Notes: generated by a model from the sequence alone, not told the origin. A stretch of DNA of 64,000 nucleotides from Plantago ovata (GCA_028274465.1 CM051456.1:73518753-73582752), one strand, 5' to 3'; numbered from the stretch's first letter, positions 22,963 to 35,694 are shown. A program made the numbers and translations.

Positions 22963-23423
22963 TTCGGGTTGGACCCAAAATCGAATTTTGGAAAATTTGA
23001 GGATAGAATTTTATATTTGAAATATAAATATGATTTAATTGTAATTATTGTTAACTAGAGGGGTTAAATTTAATTAGTATTAAGTTAAGGGCTTATTTGT
23101 GATTTATCAATTTATTGTTTATTACAAATAAGTCCTTCTACTTTTGAATTTTAAATTTAACACCTCCAAAGTTTCGAAAATTACAATTGAGTCCTTCGGG
23201 TTTTCGAAAATTGCTACCTGGTCAATAGAATTTTTGATTTTTCAATCTAGTCCAAATTTTCAATTTTTCATAGAGATTATAAGTATGGGATTATAATTTT
23301 CATAATGAAATTATGAAGTCATTTGGCATCCACATAGGCTACTACTTGTTTTGTTTGCTCGATATGTTGTTGTTTGACAATGCATGTTTAAATACCACGT
23401 ATTTTACTTTCCGTTCGACCGCT

Positions 23424-23592
23424 ATGCATGCGAGGGTAGGCGGCGCCCTCTTATTTGTCGAACCGCATATTTTTATGTATGGGTAGGCGGCACCCATTAT
23501 GTGTTTGACCGCGTTTAGAACTAGAATGGATAGGCGGCATCCATTACGTGTAGACCGCTCATGCATGATGGGTAGGCGGCGCCCTTATTTGT
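23424..23592 (+). repeat. Four short repeats GGTAGGCGGC.CCC in the Copia leader
   Basis: The block GGGTAGGCGGCGCCC or a near variant recurs near 23425, 23480, 23529 and 23569, each separated by T-rich sequence and the tag GACCGC/AACCGC. Spacing shrinks from about 55 to 40 bases. It is noncoding and lies between the leader hairpins and gag. Possibly RNA structure or protein-binding repeats; unknown. From 23593 to 24146 there is no gene; it includes the short repeat GCGACCTCGT. Confidence 0.65.
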
Positions 23593-24146
23593 TTGTAGAT
23601 GACTAATAACAACCCTCAAGCTACAAGCCCCAACAAATATAAGTGCAGAAATATGTACACGTATGTGTTTCTGAGAAGCTTTCCATGGGGTGCTTTAATT
23701 CTGAACTTTCATTGCGTTTCCCTGTATTGGCGACCTCGTCTTGCAGACTCGCAGTGATCGTCAAATTAGAGTAAGACTATGGTTATAACTTACTGCATGT
23801 TGTATCTAGCGACCTCGTTAGGTACAATATGTAGAGCATCGGGTTAAATTAGATTTAACATCCAAGAGTTGCGTGACGCAATTGGATAGTCCTACCGGTC
23901 ATATTATGCTATGTGACCAGCCCCGTTGGAGTATAGCATAGTATGGATTTGGATCTTGGCCACTACGGTAACTTGTTGGACATTACCCGCATGTTTGTTT
24001 TGGGGGCAATCATATGTGAAAATAGTGGGAGCTAAACAGCTAAAGGACCTTGTTGTTTAGTTATGTTGATTGTGTATTTAGAAATAGTATTTCAATAGTT
24101 GATTTATTATTTTCGGTCTATACTATTTCTCCTCAGGAAAACCAAA

Positions 24147-27100
24147 ATGGCGAGTATCTCGCTCCGTGCTATCTTAGAAAAGAAAATTTTGACCGGACCA
24201 AACATCCTAGATTGGATCAGGAATATTCGTTTGGTGCTGAGGTACGAAAAGATTGAGTATGTCTTGGACGAGGTCATTCCCGTGTGTCCCGAGAATCAGA
24301 CTGCCGATCAAGTTGCAGCTTGAAATCAAGCCAACAAGGCAAAGTCTGATAAGCATCATAAGGATGCTAGATCCACGCAGTGTATTATGCTGGCGGCAAT
24401 GAGCAATGAGCTGCAGAGACAACATGAAAGCATGTTGTCGTATGAGATGCTGAAGCATCTTGAGTCGCTCTTTAAGACGACAGCCAGAAGTGTTGAATTT
24501 GATTTGATCAAAGAGATACACAGATGCAAGCTCAATGAAGTAGGGAACATGTCTGAACATGTTCTCAAAATGATTGGTCTCTTTGAGAAGCTTGCCGATG
24601 CCGGTGTCAAGCTGGAGAATAAGATCATGGTGATCTTTGTCCTTCAATCATTGCCGAGTTCGTATTCGTAGTTCATCATTAACTACACGATGAATGCGAA
24701 GGACGTTACACTGCCCGAGCTTCATAATCTGCTGAAGACATATGATCAAACTCTTCCTAAGAAGGAGAAATCGATCATGTATGTTGGGCAACCGTCTAAC
24801 CCAAACCCGAGAAACAAAGGTGCTAAGGGTAAGGGAAAGTCGGGAGCCAAGGCTAACAATTCGAGTGATAGGCCTAAGCGTCTGAACCAGAAAAGGAAGT
24901 TCAAGAGGAGCGAAACGGTACGCACAGATGAATGTCTTTTCTGTAAGCAGAAAGGGCATTGGAAGAAAGATTTCCCCAAGCTAAGGGCAGATCAAGCTAA
25001 GAAGTCGTCGGCTTCTAGCTCAGGTATGTTTGTTATTGAAATGAACATGACTACTTTTGACTCCAATGGTTGGGTATTAGATACAGCCTGTGGCTCACAG
25101 ATTTGTAATAATGTGCAGGGGCTAATTGATCACAGGCTAGTCAAGCAAGGTGAAATCGACTTGCATGTTGGGAACGGCAATCCAGTTGAAGCCAAACGCG
25201 TTGGACGCTGCAAGATAGATTTACCTTCAGGACAATGTTTAGAACTTGATAACGTTTATTTTGTTCCATCCATCAGAAATATTATTTCTATTCCATTGTT
25301 GGACAATTTGGGTTTTTCCTTTCGTTTTGCTAATAATACTTGTTATTTTTCGTTAAATGACCAGTATTATGGAAAGGCTCGCTTAGTGAATGGTTTATAT
25401 ATTTTGCAAACTAGTTTACCTTTATTTCAAATACATAACAAACAACCGTCTTCAAGTAGGAAGAATAATCCATCTTATCTATGGCATTGTCGGCTAGGCC
25501 ATATCAATGAAACACGGATTCAAAGACTAAGGAAGTTGGACTACTTAGAACCATTTGATTTTGAATCATATGGTACATGCGAATCATGTGTTAAGGGTAA
25601 GATGACGAACAAACCTTTTGTTGGACAAGGTGTTCGTGTCACTCGCGTCTTAGAGCTCATACATACCGATGTATGTGGACCTTTTAAATCCCAAGCACGT
25701 GAAGGTTATCCTTACTTCGTTACCTTTACTGACGATTTCTCAAGGTATGGATATATTTATCTTATGAAGAATAAATCTGAGACCTTTGGCAAATTCAAGG
25801 AGTTTAGGAATGAGGTCGAGAATGAATTGAACCTAAGGATAGTCACTCTTCGATCAGATCGAGGAGGTGAATACCTTAGTGAAGAATTTATCGACTACTT
25901 GAAGGAGAATGGAATTCAATCGCAATGGACGCCTCCTGGAACACCATAATTAAATGGTGTGTCTGAGAGAAGGAATTGAACCCTGTTAGACATTGTGAGA
26001 TCAATGATTGGATTCTCGACTCTTCCAAAATATCTATGGGGATATGCACTGCAAACTGCAATCTACATTCTGAACCGTGTACCATCTAAATCAGTGGAGA
26101 AAACTCCTTATGAGTTATGGAAAGGAAAGAAGTCCTCACTGGGCTATCTTAGACCTTGGGGTTGTCCTGCGATAGTCAAATTGTTGCTCACTGATAAGTT
26201 AGATGCCAAGGGTGTCAAAGTATATTTCATAGGCTATCCTTGTCAGACGAGAGGCTATGAATTCTATCATGCTGAAGATCACAAGGTGATAGTATCTAGA
26301 AACGTCAAGTTTTTAGAAGCAAAATACCTCGAAGAATAGAGGTTAGATGATATGATAGAACGTGAAAAAATTCAAGACTTTGACACGCGCGAACATGAGT
26401 TCTCTAAATCTTCTGATTTGGACTCAAGTTCAGTGGGAGCTTTTGAAGCAGACAAGGGTAATGATATGACACTTGCTAGGCATGTCATAGTCAGTGGGAG
26501 TCATGTGATTAGATCAACAATTGAAACCACACCAATAGAACCCGTTGTCAATCAACCTGTGCAACAAGTTGCACAAGAGCAGCCTCCCGCTAGGGAACGG
26601 GGTCGCAGCACGCGACCGGCTGCATCAGTGCCCACTGATAATGTTCGTGTTACACGAAGCCAGAAAAGAAAAGCACCAGAAACGCCGACAGAAGAACCAG
26701 TCGAGCTCCGTAGGTCGAAGAGGATCCATAAAGGACCTCAGAAGCAAAGCCTTATGATAGAAGACATCAGTGAACTTGATGTTGTCTTATCAGATCGGGA
26801 AGACCCCGAGACCTACAAAGAGGCAATACATGATATTGACTCAGACAAATGGCAAGAGGCCATGGAATTGGAAATGGACTCCATGTACCTGAACCAAGTT
26901 TGGAGCTTGGTAGACTTGCCCCAAGGGGTTAGACCTATTGGGTGCAAATGGGTCTTTAAACGAAAGACAGATGCCGATGGCAAGGTACAAACGCACAAGG
27001 CTAGACTTGTGGCGAAGGGCTACACACAAAGGTATGACATCGATTACGATGAAACCTTTTCACCGGTAGAAAAGTTGAAGTCTATTCGAATTCTACTTGC

Positions 27101-28379
27101 GATAGCTTCCTACTATGATTATGAGATCTGGCAGATGGATGTAAAGACTGCCTTCCTCAATGGCGACCTTGAGGAAGAGGTCTATATGGTACAGCCGGAA
27201 GGTTTTATTAGTAAAACCAGGCCAACTAATGTATGCAAATTACAGAGATCCATCTATGGGCTAAAGCAAGCGTCTAGGAGCTGGAATATCCGCTTTGATG
27301 AAGCTGTCAAATCGTTTGACTTCGTCAGAAGCGTAGAAGATCCCCGTGTCTACACTAGGCACATCGACAAGGGAGTCGTTTTCATGATCATTTATGTTGA
27401 TGACATTTTGATCATGGGAAACAATGTCTGTATGCTAGAAGAGACTAAAGTTTGGTTATCAAGTACCTTCTCAATGAAGGACTTGGGTGAAGCGAACTAC
27501 ATCCTAGGGATAAAGATCTATAGAGATAGATCCAAGAGGATGTTAGGATTGACACAGTCCGCCTACATCGACAAAATACTGAAGCGTTATAAGATGGACG
27601 ACTCAAAGAGAGGCTTTCTCCCAGCTAGGCATGGGATCGTGTTATCAGTTAAGGATAGTCCTAAAACTGATGAAGAAAGAAAGGCAATGAGTCGTGTGCC
27701 CTATGCTTCGGCAGTAGGGTCTATAATGTATGCAATGAATTGCACAAGGCCAGATGTGGCATATGCGCTTAGTGTCACTTGTCGACACCAACAGAATCCA
27801 GGAGTACCTCACTGGACTGCTGTAATGAACATTCTTAAGTACCTTCGACGGACTATGGAAATGTTCTTGGTGTTTGGTGGAGAACCAAAATTAAAGATGT
27901 CTGGTTATGTCGACGCTGGATCTGAATCAAATCCTGATGACTTTAAGTCATAGACACGATACGTATTCAAATTGAACGGAGGAGCTATCTGTTGGAAGAG
28001 TTCTAAGCAAGCCACGATTGCTGACTCATCCACAGAAGCCGAGTACATTGCTGCATCAGAAGCATCGAAAGAAGCTGTCTGGATTTCAGAGTTCTTGAAG
28101 GAATTGAGGGTTGTTCCTGCTCCTAGTCCAATAACGATTTATTGTGAAAACACGGGCGTCGTCGCTCAAGCCAAGGAGCCTAGATCTACAAACAAGAACA
28201 AACATGTACTTAGAAAGTATCACGTTATACGTGAGATTATTGATAGAGGAGAAGTTAGTATAGAACGTGTCTCAACCACGGACAACGTGACAGATCCTTT
28301 CACCAAGGTCTTATCAGTGGATGTCCACTTAAGACATTATGCTAATCTAGGTATTAAGCATAAAGGTGACTGGCTCTAG
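24147..28379 (+). pseudogene. Copia gag-pol polyprotein, one frame with six nonsense codons
   Basis: From ATG 24147 one frame stays in register for about 1410 codons, interrupted only by stops at 24321, 24669, 25947, 25977, 26337 and 27951. Gag carries a knuckle CLFCKQKGHWKKDF near 24930 in which the last Cys is Phe. Protease has LDTA instead of DTG (25080). Integrase has HCRLGH and CESC, then Asp in HTDVCGPF and RSDRGGEY. RT has QMDVKTAFLNG and YVDD (27393). RNase H has DSSTEAEY and ends near 28379. The stops fit C-to-T changes (CAA, CAG or CGA), including two in the conserved integrase block after 25940. No frameshift is needed. Product: cDNA synthesis and integration machinery, now inactive. 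Confidence 0.93.
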
Positions 28380-28382
28380 TCC

Positions 28383-28393
28383 AAGTGGGAGAT
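28383..28393 (+). other. Copia polypurine tract
   Basis: AAGTGGGAGAT directly precedes the 3' LTR start TGATAGTG and would prime plus-strand DNA synthesis. It follows the stop codon of gag-pol almost at once. Confidence 0.85.
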
Positions 28394-30503
28394 TGATAGT
28401 GTATATGTTCTAGAGACAGTCTTTATTAAGGGCATGCAGCCCTTATTAAGGGCATATATGTACTATTACACAGGCCAACGTAATATAATATATGTTTGTT
28501 GTTTGACTATTGAGTATCGCTTTCATATTTATATTACACCAGGCATACAGCATGTCATGTCTCTATTCCTGTCTGTAGTGATATTAAACATGTCCCCACG
28601 GATAGATGACCGATCACACAGATAGTGGGAGCTATGTGAGTTATCATCTATCCCAAACTCTCCCTAGTCGAGGTTCATCTCGGATGTAGGGGTCTGAATG
28701 AACAAACTGAGACTAGTATGCGTGGAGGTTATACTTGTTAGAGCAAGTGTGAGCCGATCCCACGGTCACGGAACGGATTGTTGGACAATCAAGAAACGTT
28801 CCCATAACTCCGCATAGTTTTTCGAAGGGTGATTACCGGACAATGGAAGTACCCACCGGAAACTCCCATCGATGTATACTCTACACCGAAGTGTCTATGG
28901 GAACTAGAAAGTTGTCGAAGTGATGCCAGACGTCCTTTGGACTTACATGACTTTATCATCACATTTGTTGTCCCATATCCTTGGTGGACCCGTCGATGTC
29001 AGCTTTGAATAAGCAGTTGACCCAAGACACGATTCAGGATTATGGCTACATACAAATGGGGATGATAAGTGATTCTGTGAAGGATTCATCTCTCATGTGT
29101 AGCACAGTAGAGCACTGCTCATAGTAGTTCATAGTTGTGATTGGTAAAACCGCTGGCCAGCGTATCAATATTATTATGATAGTCATAATAGATATTGGAT
29201 TCACCAAGCAACTCACTGAAGACGCCCGTGGATGTATTATTGGCATAGACACTTCATCGATCCTAGATGCATTCGAGTCAGTCAGATGAAGGGACGTTAC
29301 CATCGCCGCGTTGAGCGCAACAGACTTCACAACGAAAGGGTTTGCTTTGAGAAACCTCTCGAACGTCCTCATGTATTAATATTGCAAATGGAATCGTCTA
29401 GGAATTCCATTTTGTCTAGTCTAGGACTTGCTTAATACAATGAGGCCCTATGGATCACACTATGTGGTGATTCATCTTATCCGAATATCCTTGAAGATGG
29501 AATCGAAATTAATTTGGAATTAATTGCGATTGATGAATTATAATTGACTTGGAATTAATTATAATAATTTGTGGCTCAATTAATAATTTGGAATTATTAA
29601 TTGAATTGGCTGATTAATTGTATTTTATGTAAATACAATTAAAGATTATATTTTGGAAATATAATAGAGGTTTGATTTGAAAGGATATGTTAATTTAGAA
29701 TTAATATATGCACATGGGAAAAATCTACTTGGAGTTTGAATTGCCTTAGAATTATAAGTGGGTTCCAAAATCGGGACCCACCTGAACACCCTTGACGCGT
29801 GCGCAACAGTGATAGTAGGGGAAGGAGTTCGACTCCTTCCTCTATTAGAAGTCAAGGGATAAGTTAGATTTTTCTGATTGAGTTTTAATTTGATTGGGAA
29901 TGAATCTAGACTTGAATTGGTTTCCTAGTGCGATAAGAATTAGATTCTTATTCCTTTATGAAGTCTAATTGATTGTTCTTTAGGCTTCTATTGACTACTA
30001 TATATAGTAGACTATTAGAGAGCTTTTGTCATGGTTAACTTTAAGATTGAACACAGTTGATTCAAGATCAATCTTTCTACCAGTTTTCTTAGAGAAAATA
30101 AAAGCTCTCCCCTACCTCTCCCTTAGCCACGCGCGCGCCACCCTGCCGGAGGAAAACGCCGCCCCATCTTCTTGGCCACAAAAAGAATATCCTAGCATTC
30201 TTTCCAATAAGCTGTTCATCCGTGGATACCAAGGTTGAGGTTCAAGGAGCTGGAAACTAACTTTTATTGTCTTGCAGATAATCAATGTATTGCAGATATC
30301 TTCGACTTCGACGAAGGAGAAGATTCACCGGACTATTACGAAGCCTTAATACCTATTCTTGCTATTGGAGTATTGAAAGTCTTATGATTAATGTGTTTGA
30401 TATACTATATACGTTATATGCATGATGAAATAACCTGCATGTTAAGAAAATTTTGAAATTCCGCTGCGTACCCTAGGGGTAACTCTGACCATATTTTCTT
30501 ACA
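28394..30503 (+). repeat. 3' LTR of the Copia element
   Basis: 2110 bp, TGATAGTG to TTCTTACA, matching 20583-22691 with scattered substitutions, followed by TSD TGTCT (30504-30508). No gene is present within it. Confidence 0.93.
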
Positions 30504-30508
30504 TGTCT

Positions 30509-31500
30509 GCCTTGGACGATTTTGAGGTCTTGGAAGATTGTCTTTGGGATCCATCTCTTATATAGTAGTTGATGATTGAGAGTTGTACGAAAAAGAGATT
30601 TTTCTTTTTGACCGGAGGTACAATAATTCAGAGCACAGGCTAGAAACATTTGCAGAGAAAGGAAATGAGAGTTAAAGAATTTTGTCTTTCTGTAACACTT
30701 CATTTATATAGTATCTCTGTTATGTGAGAAGCTCAATGGTTTTGAGTTCTCAACAAGGGTAAAACAGAGATTCTTTGAGTTAGTGGAGCCTTTGCATTAA
30801 ATGCGTAGTGGACCACTAACATAAAACCGTCAGAGCATACTTTCTCTTTGTAATATCAACCGTTGGATCATCAACTGCTTTAAAATCAATGGCCACGATT
30901 GTATTTCATGTCATGATTTACAACGAGTTTATATGTGTCATGATTAACATCAAAAATTGATTTTACCTTGATTCACAAGATTTGATCTCTTTTACTCCAA
31001 TGCTAATTGCTTCTTGAAGTAAATAAGAATCTTTTCAAGTAATCAAGCCTTGTATGTGCTGAAAATTCCACCTTAATCAAATATCTCATTTTTCTTTAGG
31101 GTAAAATATATTTCCGAGTTCCCATCTCAGCAAATTCTTTTTATATTGAGATACCCTTAGGTTAAATTTGAGAAGTATTTTGTTCTTTGCTGAGTTCCCG
31201 TCTCAGATATTTCTTTTGATACTTGAATACCTGTTTCAGTATCCTTGATTGTCTGAATATCAATTTCAGCAATCTTTGAAGTTTTCTTACTGAGTTCCCG
31301 TCTCAGCAAGTGATCAAGTTTCCTAACAAATACCCGGTTTGAAGGAATTACTTGTTGAATGCCTGTTTCAGAAAACATATAGTGTATAGTCATTTCTTTT
31401 TAGAGAAATCAGTGGAAGCGACTTTTTAAGGAACACATAGCCTTTTAAGCAACCATTGGCTTGCTGAGTACCTGTTTCAGCAATCCACCAAAGTATCCCT
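30509..31500 (-). other. Sirevirus sequence between RNase H and ORF3, with motif repeats and a possible internal promoter
   Basis: On minus, this ~1 kb follows RNase H and precedes ORF3. Between 31115 and 31480 about seven degenerate copies of GAGTTCCCGTCTCAGCA or GCCTGTTTCAG are visible in plus reading. A TATATAAATG motif on minus (30711-30720) lies about 160 bases before the start of ORF3 sequence near 30560. The repeats and the TATA motif are seen; a separate ORF3 transcript is inference. No other gene is found. Confidence 0.5.
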
Positions 31501-31502
31501 TT

Positions 31503-32528
31503 TTATTGAGGTAGTTCAATCAATCCAAGGTTATACCTTAGCATTGCGAACCTATTATTAGGTAGGGGCTTGGTAAAGATGTCAGCAAGTTGATCATCAG
31601 TTCCTACTTTTACAACCTCAATGTCTCCTTTTTCCACATGATCTCTAATGAAATGATGTATAATATCAATGTGCTTTGTCCTTGAGTGGAACTTAGGATT
31701 TTGCGTGATAGCAATAGCACTTGTATTATCACAAAAGATTGGTGTTTTCTTTGCAGAAATACCATAATCTCTTAATTGTTGCTGAATCCATAGGATTTGA
31801 GTTGTGCAACAACCAACCGCAATGTATTCAGATTCAGTGGATGAATTAGCAACACAGGTTTGCTTCTTTCTTAACCATGATATCAATCTTGTACCTAGAA
31901 ACTAACAAGTTCCAGAAGTACTTTTTCTATCAAGAGTTGATCCTCTATGATCAGCATCATAATAACCAACCAAATTCCAATCTAGAATCTTTTGGATACC
32001 ATAAACCGATATTGACTGTACCTTTGACATATTTTAGTATCTTAAGTGCCTTTTTGTAGTGTGATTCTCTTGGATCAAATTGGAATCTTGCACACACATA
32101 AACAGCATACTGAATGTCAGGTGTACTTGATGTTAGATACAACAAGGAACCAATGAGCTTCCTATAATTGTGTTCATCAACACTTTTATCTTGTTTAGTA
32201 TAGCCCAATCTGGTACCAACACTTATAGAGATCTTTTCAGGTCTTTCTTCCTCTTTGATCCTGAACTTTATGAGCATTTCCTTTGCATATAGCTTTCTGA
32301 AGCTTGTATACCATCTTGGTTTCTGAGGGAAGTTCAAAGCCAGGGGGTTGTTCCAAGTAGACTTCTTCAGCAAGTTCACCATTTAGGAATGCACTTTTAA
32401 CATCCATTTGATAAACAATGAAGTCATTGTGAGCAGCAAAGGCTAAGAAAAGTCTAATTGCATCCAATCTTGCAACTGGTGCATAAGACTCATCATAGTT
32501 CAATCCTTCAGTCTGGCAGTAACCTTGA
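31503..32528 (-). pseudogene. Sirevirus pol: RT C-terminal part and RNase H
   Basis: Read on minus from 32528: RT with [32 protein letters not shown] and QPPGFE, then after a frame change the LIGSLLYLTSSTPDI block (about 32180-32090). Next comes RNase H with NSSTESEY (31850), FCDNTSAI, and SRTKHIDIIHHFIRDH, ending in LADIFTKPL near 31540. Frame changes near 32300 and 31900 break it. The RT catalytic YVDD loop was not found intact. It continues at 33690 on the far side of a solo LTR. Confidence 0.85.
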
Positions 32529-32533
32529 GCAAC

Positions 32534-33684
32534 TGATGAACTGGAATTTGTCAGATTCAATTAATCAAATAAATTTATTTTTAGCCAAAGGCAATTCACA
32601 ACTACAACGAAAACCGTAGTGTAGAAGTAAAATAACCTCGAGTGTCGATCTCTAAGGACTATAACTAGCTTTCTCTAATTTAACTTAGACTATAAACTCA
32701 ACAGACGACTTAGCACAGATTTTTCTTATCAAGATAATGGAAGTTAGTGATAGTATGATCATTCAAAGCATAGCAGGTTAATAATCATGCATGAAGTACC
32801 CGATCGTTTTGCATAGAAATCTAAGATCATGAATTGTCCAATGTGTTTCGTTCAGTTCAACACTACGAAGATAGAGGGCTTAGATAAATCAAAGAAATAA
32901 AGAAATAACTCAAAGTCTGATTCGCATTACCGCCATCATGCATAATTAAGAACCCTCGCTAAGAAATCACATACTATCACCAACGATAGATTTAGCTACT
33001 CATAGATGTCATGCAATCAACAGAAATCAAAGCAAGATTGAATGAAAACATGTTGAAGGATATAAATATAAATAGAAAAATCGTGAGATACAATGTTACC
33101 GTCGAAGGTTGTCAATCTCCGAAGAATCGCGATCTCACAAGCTCCAAATTGATAAGAAAAATAGTCTCCTATGCTAAGAATTCCCATAACAGGCTCTGGA
33201 GAATTCCTATCTAAAACTAATGAGAAAGGTATGAAAAAAGGTCTGAGAAAGTATGAAAAAACGTAGAGAAACTGCAACTATATATAGGAGTTCGGAACGC
33301 GTGGGGCGAGTAGCCCCAGACACCGGGCGAACCGCCTGGTGTGGGGCGAACCGCCCCACATCCCGGGCGAACCGCCCAGGAGCTCCAGTCGGCGAGGAAC
33401 GCGTTTTTGGATTTCTTTTACTTTTTGGACTCGACCCCTAGACTTAAAATCTCATCTGGAACCTTCTAGATACTCCAAAAATGTCCTCGGAACACCGATT
33501 CTTCGTTCTCTTCAATATAATTTCCTAGAAAACACGTTTTTCACCTAAAACCTGAAAAATGCAAACTAAAGGGAAACGTGACACTATTCTAATAAAATGC
33601 ACTATAATATGGCTAAATTAACATAGAGGATAGCAAAATAGGTGAAAAAAGACTCGAATGAAGGTGTAAAATTCACGTTCATCA
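32534..33684 (-). repeat. Solo Athila-like LTR inserted in the Sirevirus RT
   Basis: The reverse complement matches the LTR at 58036-59347 over its length, including the TATA box (33279-33286), the GC-rich hairpin cluster (33301-33380) and both ends. Its ends are inverted (TGATGAAC...GTTCATCA). Flanks GCAAC (32529-32533) and GTAAC (33685-33689) form a five-base duplication with one mismatch. The RT frame resumes across it. No internal Gypsy sequence remains, as after LTR-LTR recombination. Confidence 0.85.
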
Positions 33685-33689
33685 GTAAC

Positions 33690-35694
33690 TAAACGTGCTT
33701 TGTTCCTTGTTACTTCTCCAGACTCACTCAGCTTGTTTCTGAACACCCACTTTGTACCAATTGCTTTCTTTCCTTCAGCAAGGAGTACAAGTTTCCAGAC
33801 TTTGTTCCTTTCAAATTGATCCAGTTCTTCTTGCATTGCCTTGATCCAATCAGAATGATTTAAAGCTTCTTCTATGATCTTAGGTTCAATTTCTGAAACA
33901 AAGCAAGAGAACAAAGCTTCTACTTCAATGACATTTGCTTCTTCAGCAAGTTCTTGATTAGTAGATACTTTGGATCTCGTCACTTGGCGTTTGTCAATAT
34001 CACCAATCATATCCGTAGAGGGATGATCTCTAATCCACTTATTAACAGGTTTTCTGCTTTTTGGATCTGGATAAGTTTGCGTTTCAGCATGTGACTCTTC
34101 AGCATGTACTTGTTCAGTACTACTGGTATTTTGTTGTGTCTCTGCTGAAATTGGTTGATCAGCAACTGCTTATTCAGCATTGCTGGTTTGAGGTAACTCG
34201 TCAGCAGACACAGGAAGTTGCGTAGTTTCAGCAACATCTGGAGCAACAGCGTCTTTTGCCAGAAATTCTTTATGATGAACTATATTTATCTTGTCATGAC
34301 TTGGGGGAGGAGAGTCATTGTCAGAATCATCATTTAGTTCAATTGATTTGATATTCCTAGCATCAGATTCAGTTCTTTGCTCGTGTATGAGTAATTTCTC
34401 ATAAATTTTGATATTTCTTCTTCAGCAGGAACTCCTTGTGATATTTCATGCAATACAACATGCACTGATTCTTTGATCTTTTGTGCCTTTTTGTTGTAAA
34501 CTCTATCAGCTTTACTATGCAAGGAGTAGCCAAGAAATATCCCTTCGTCTGCCTTTGGTTGAAATGTTCTTAAGTATTCTCTACCATTGTTAAGAACAAA
34601 GTATTTGCAAAAAAATACTCTTAGATGGGTGATGTTAGGAGGTCTTCCAACAAATAACTCATAGGGAGTTTTGTTGTATTCCTTAGTTATCAATCATCTA
34701 TTTTGAGTATAGCAGGCGATATTAATCGCTTCAACCCAATAAGCTTCACTTATTTCAGTGCAAGCAAGCATTGTTCTAGCTGCCTCCTTAAGGGTACGAT
34801 TCTTCCTTTCAGCAACACAATTTTGTTGAGGTGTCCTTACTGAGGATAACTGATGTTGTATGCCTTTTGAATTTCAATTCTTAGTTATGTACTGGTTTAC
34901 AAACTCAGTACCATTGTCTGTTCTTATAACTTTTACCTGGTCATTTTTCATGACTTCAAGCTTGTTCAGCAAGTTAGGTATTTCATACTTGTGTTTGATA
35001 AATACTACCCAAGTGAATCTTGAATAGTCATCTACCACCACCAGACCATACTTCTTGCCAGCATAGCTTGTTGAAGAAGATTCAAACAAGTCCATGTGCA
35101 AGAGTTGTAAAGATTTTATAGTTGACGGTACTGCCTTGTTCTTGAAAGAAGATTTGATTTGCTTTCCTTGTTGACATGCATTGCTAACACCATCCTTCTT
35201 AAAAGTAACCTTAGGTAATCCAACTACAAGTGCCTTTTTAGACAGATTATTCAGCGTCTTGAAGTTTAGGTGACTTGTTCGTTTATGCCATAACCATGCT
35301 TTTTCAGCAAGGCAATCATGATCTGAGACAAGGCATTTTTCAACGATTGCTGAAGACCAATCTACGGTATAGAGACTTCCTGATCTTCTAGCAACCATAA
35401 TAACCTTCTTTGTCTCAAAGTCAATAAGTTTACATTCATTACTTTTGATTTTGATGAAGTAACCTTTGTTAGCGAATTGACTCATGCTGAAAAGGTTAAA
35501 TTTAAGATTTTTTACATAAAGAACTCCGAAAATGGTAATGCATCCAACTTCATGTCACCATAACCTTTAGTAGAACCAAAGCCTCCACCGGCAAACCTTA
35601 TTGTTGGACCTTTAGACCACCGTCTATAGTTTATAAGGTTTTTCTTGTTCCCCGTCATGTTCTTTCCACAACCAGTCAAAGTGTCAATTTGCAT
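33690..35694 (-). pseudogene. Sirevirus pol: protease, integrase and RT N-terminal part
   Basis: On minus from 35694 a protease remnant has GCGKNMTGN. The pre-integrase region follows with LWHKRTSHLNF (about 35290), then CQQGKQIKSSF. The integrase core has HMDLFESS, VDDYSRFTWVVF and RTDNGTEFVNQ (34920). A frame break follows, then KTPYELFVGRPPNI and FLGYS (34680-34540). An acidic, Gln-rich linker leads to RT start WIKAMQEELDQFERN, GTKWVFRNK and NKARLV (33720). Three or more frameshifts and stops are present. Motif style fits the Sirevirus lineage. Confidence 0.82.

Larger units (their letters stand above)
20583..30503 (+). mobile_element. Complete Ty1/Copia element with 2.1 kb LTRs
   Basis: LTRs 20583-22691 and 28394-30503 begin TGATAGTG and end TTCTTACA. 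TSD TGTCT is perfect at 20578-20582 and 30504-30508. PBS, a long structured leader, one gag-pol frame and a purine tract lie between. The two LTRs differ at scattered positions, more than in the neighbouring Tat element, so it is probably older. The lineage is not certain; the gag and protease style fits Tork/Angela-like Copia elements. Six in-frame stops make it non-autonomous now. Confidence 0.93.

Noticed and set aside
23424-23592. CRISPR-like regular repeats
   Set aside because: Spacing is irregular, only four diverged units, in a plant retrotransposon leader.
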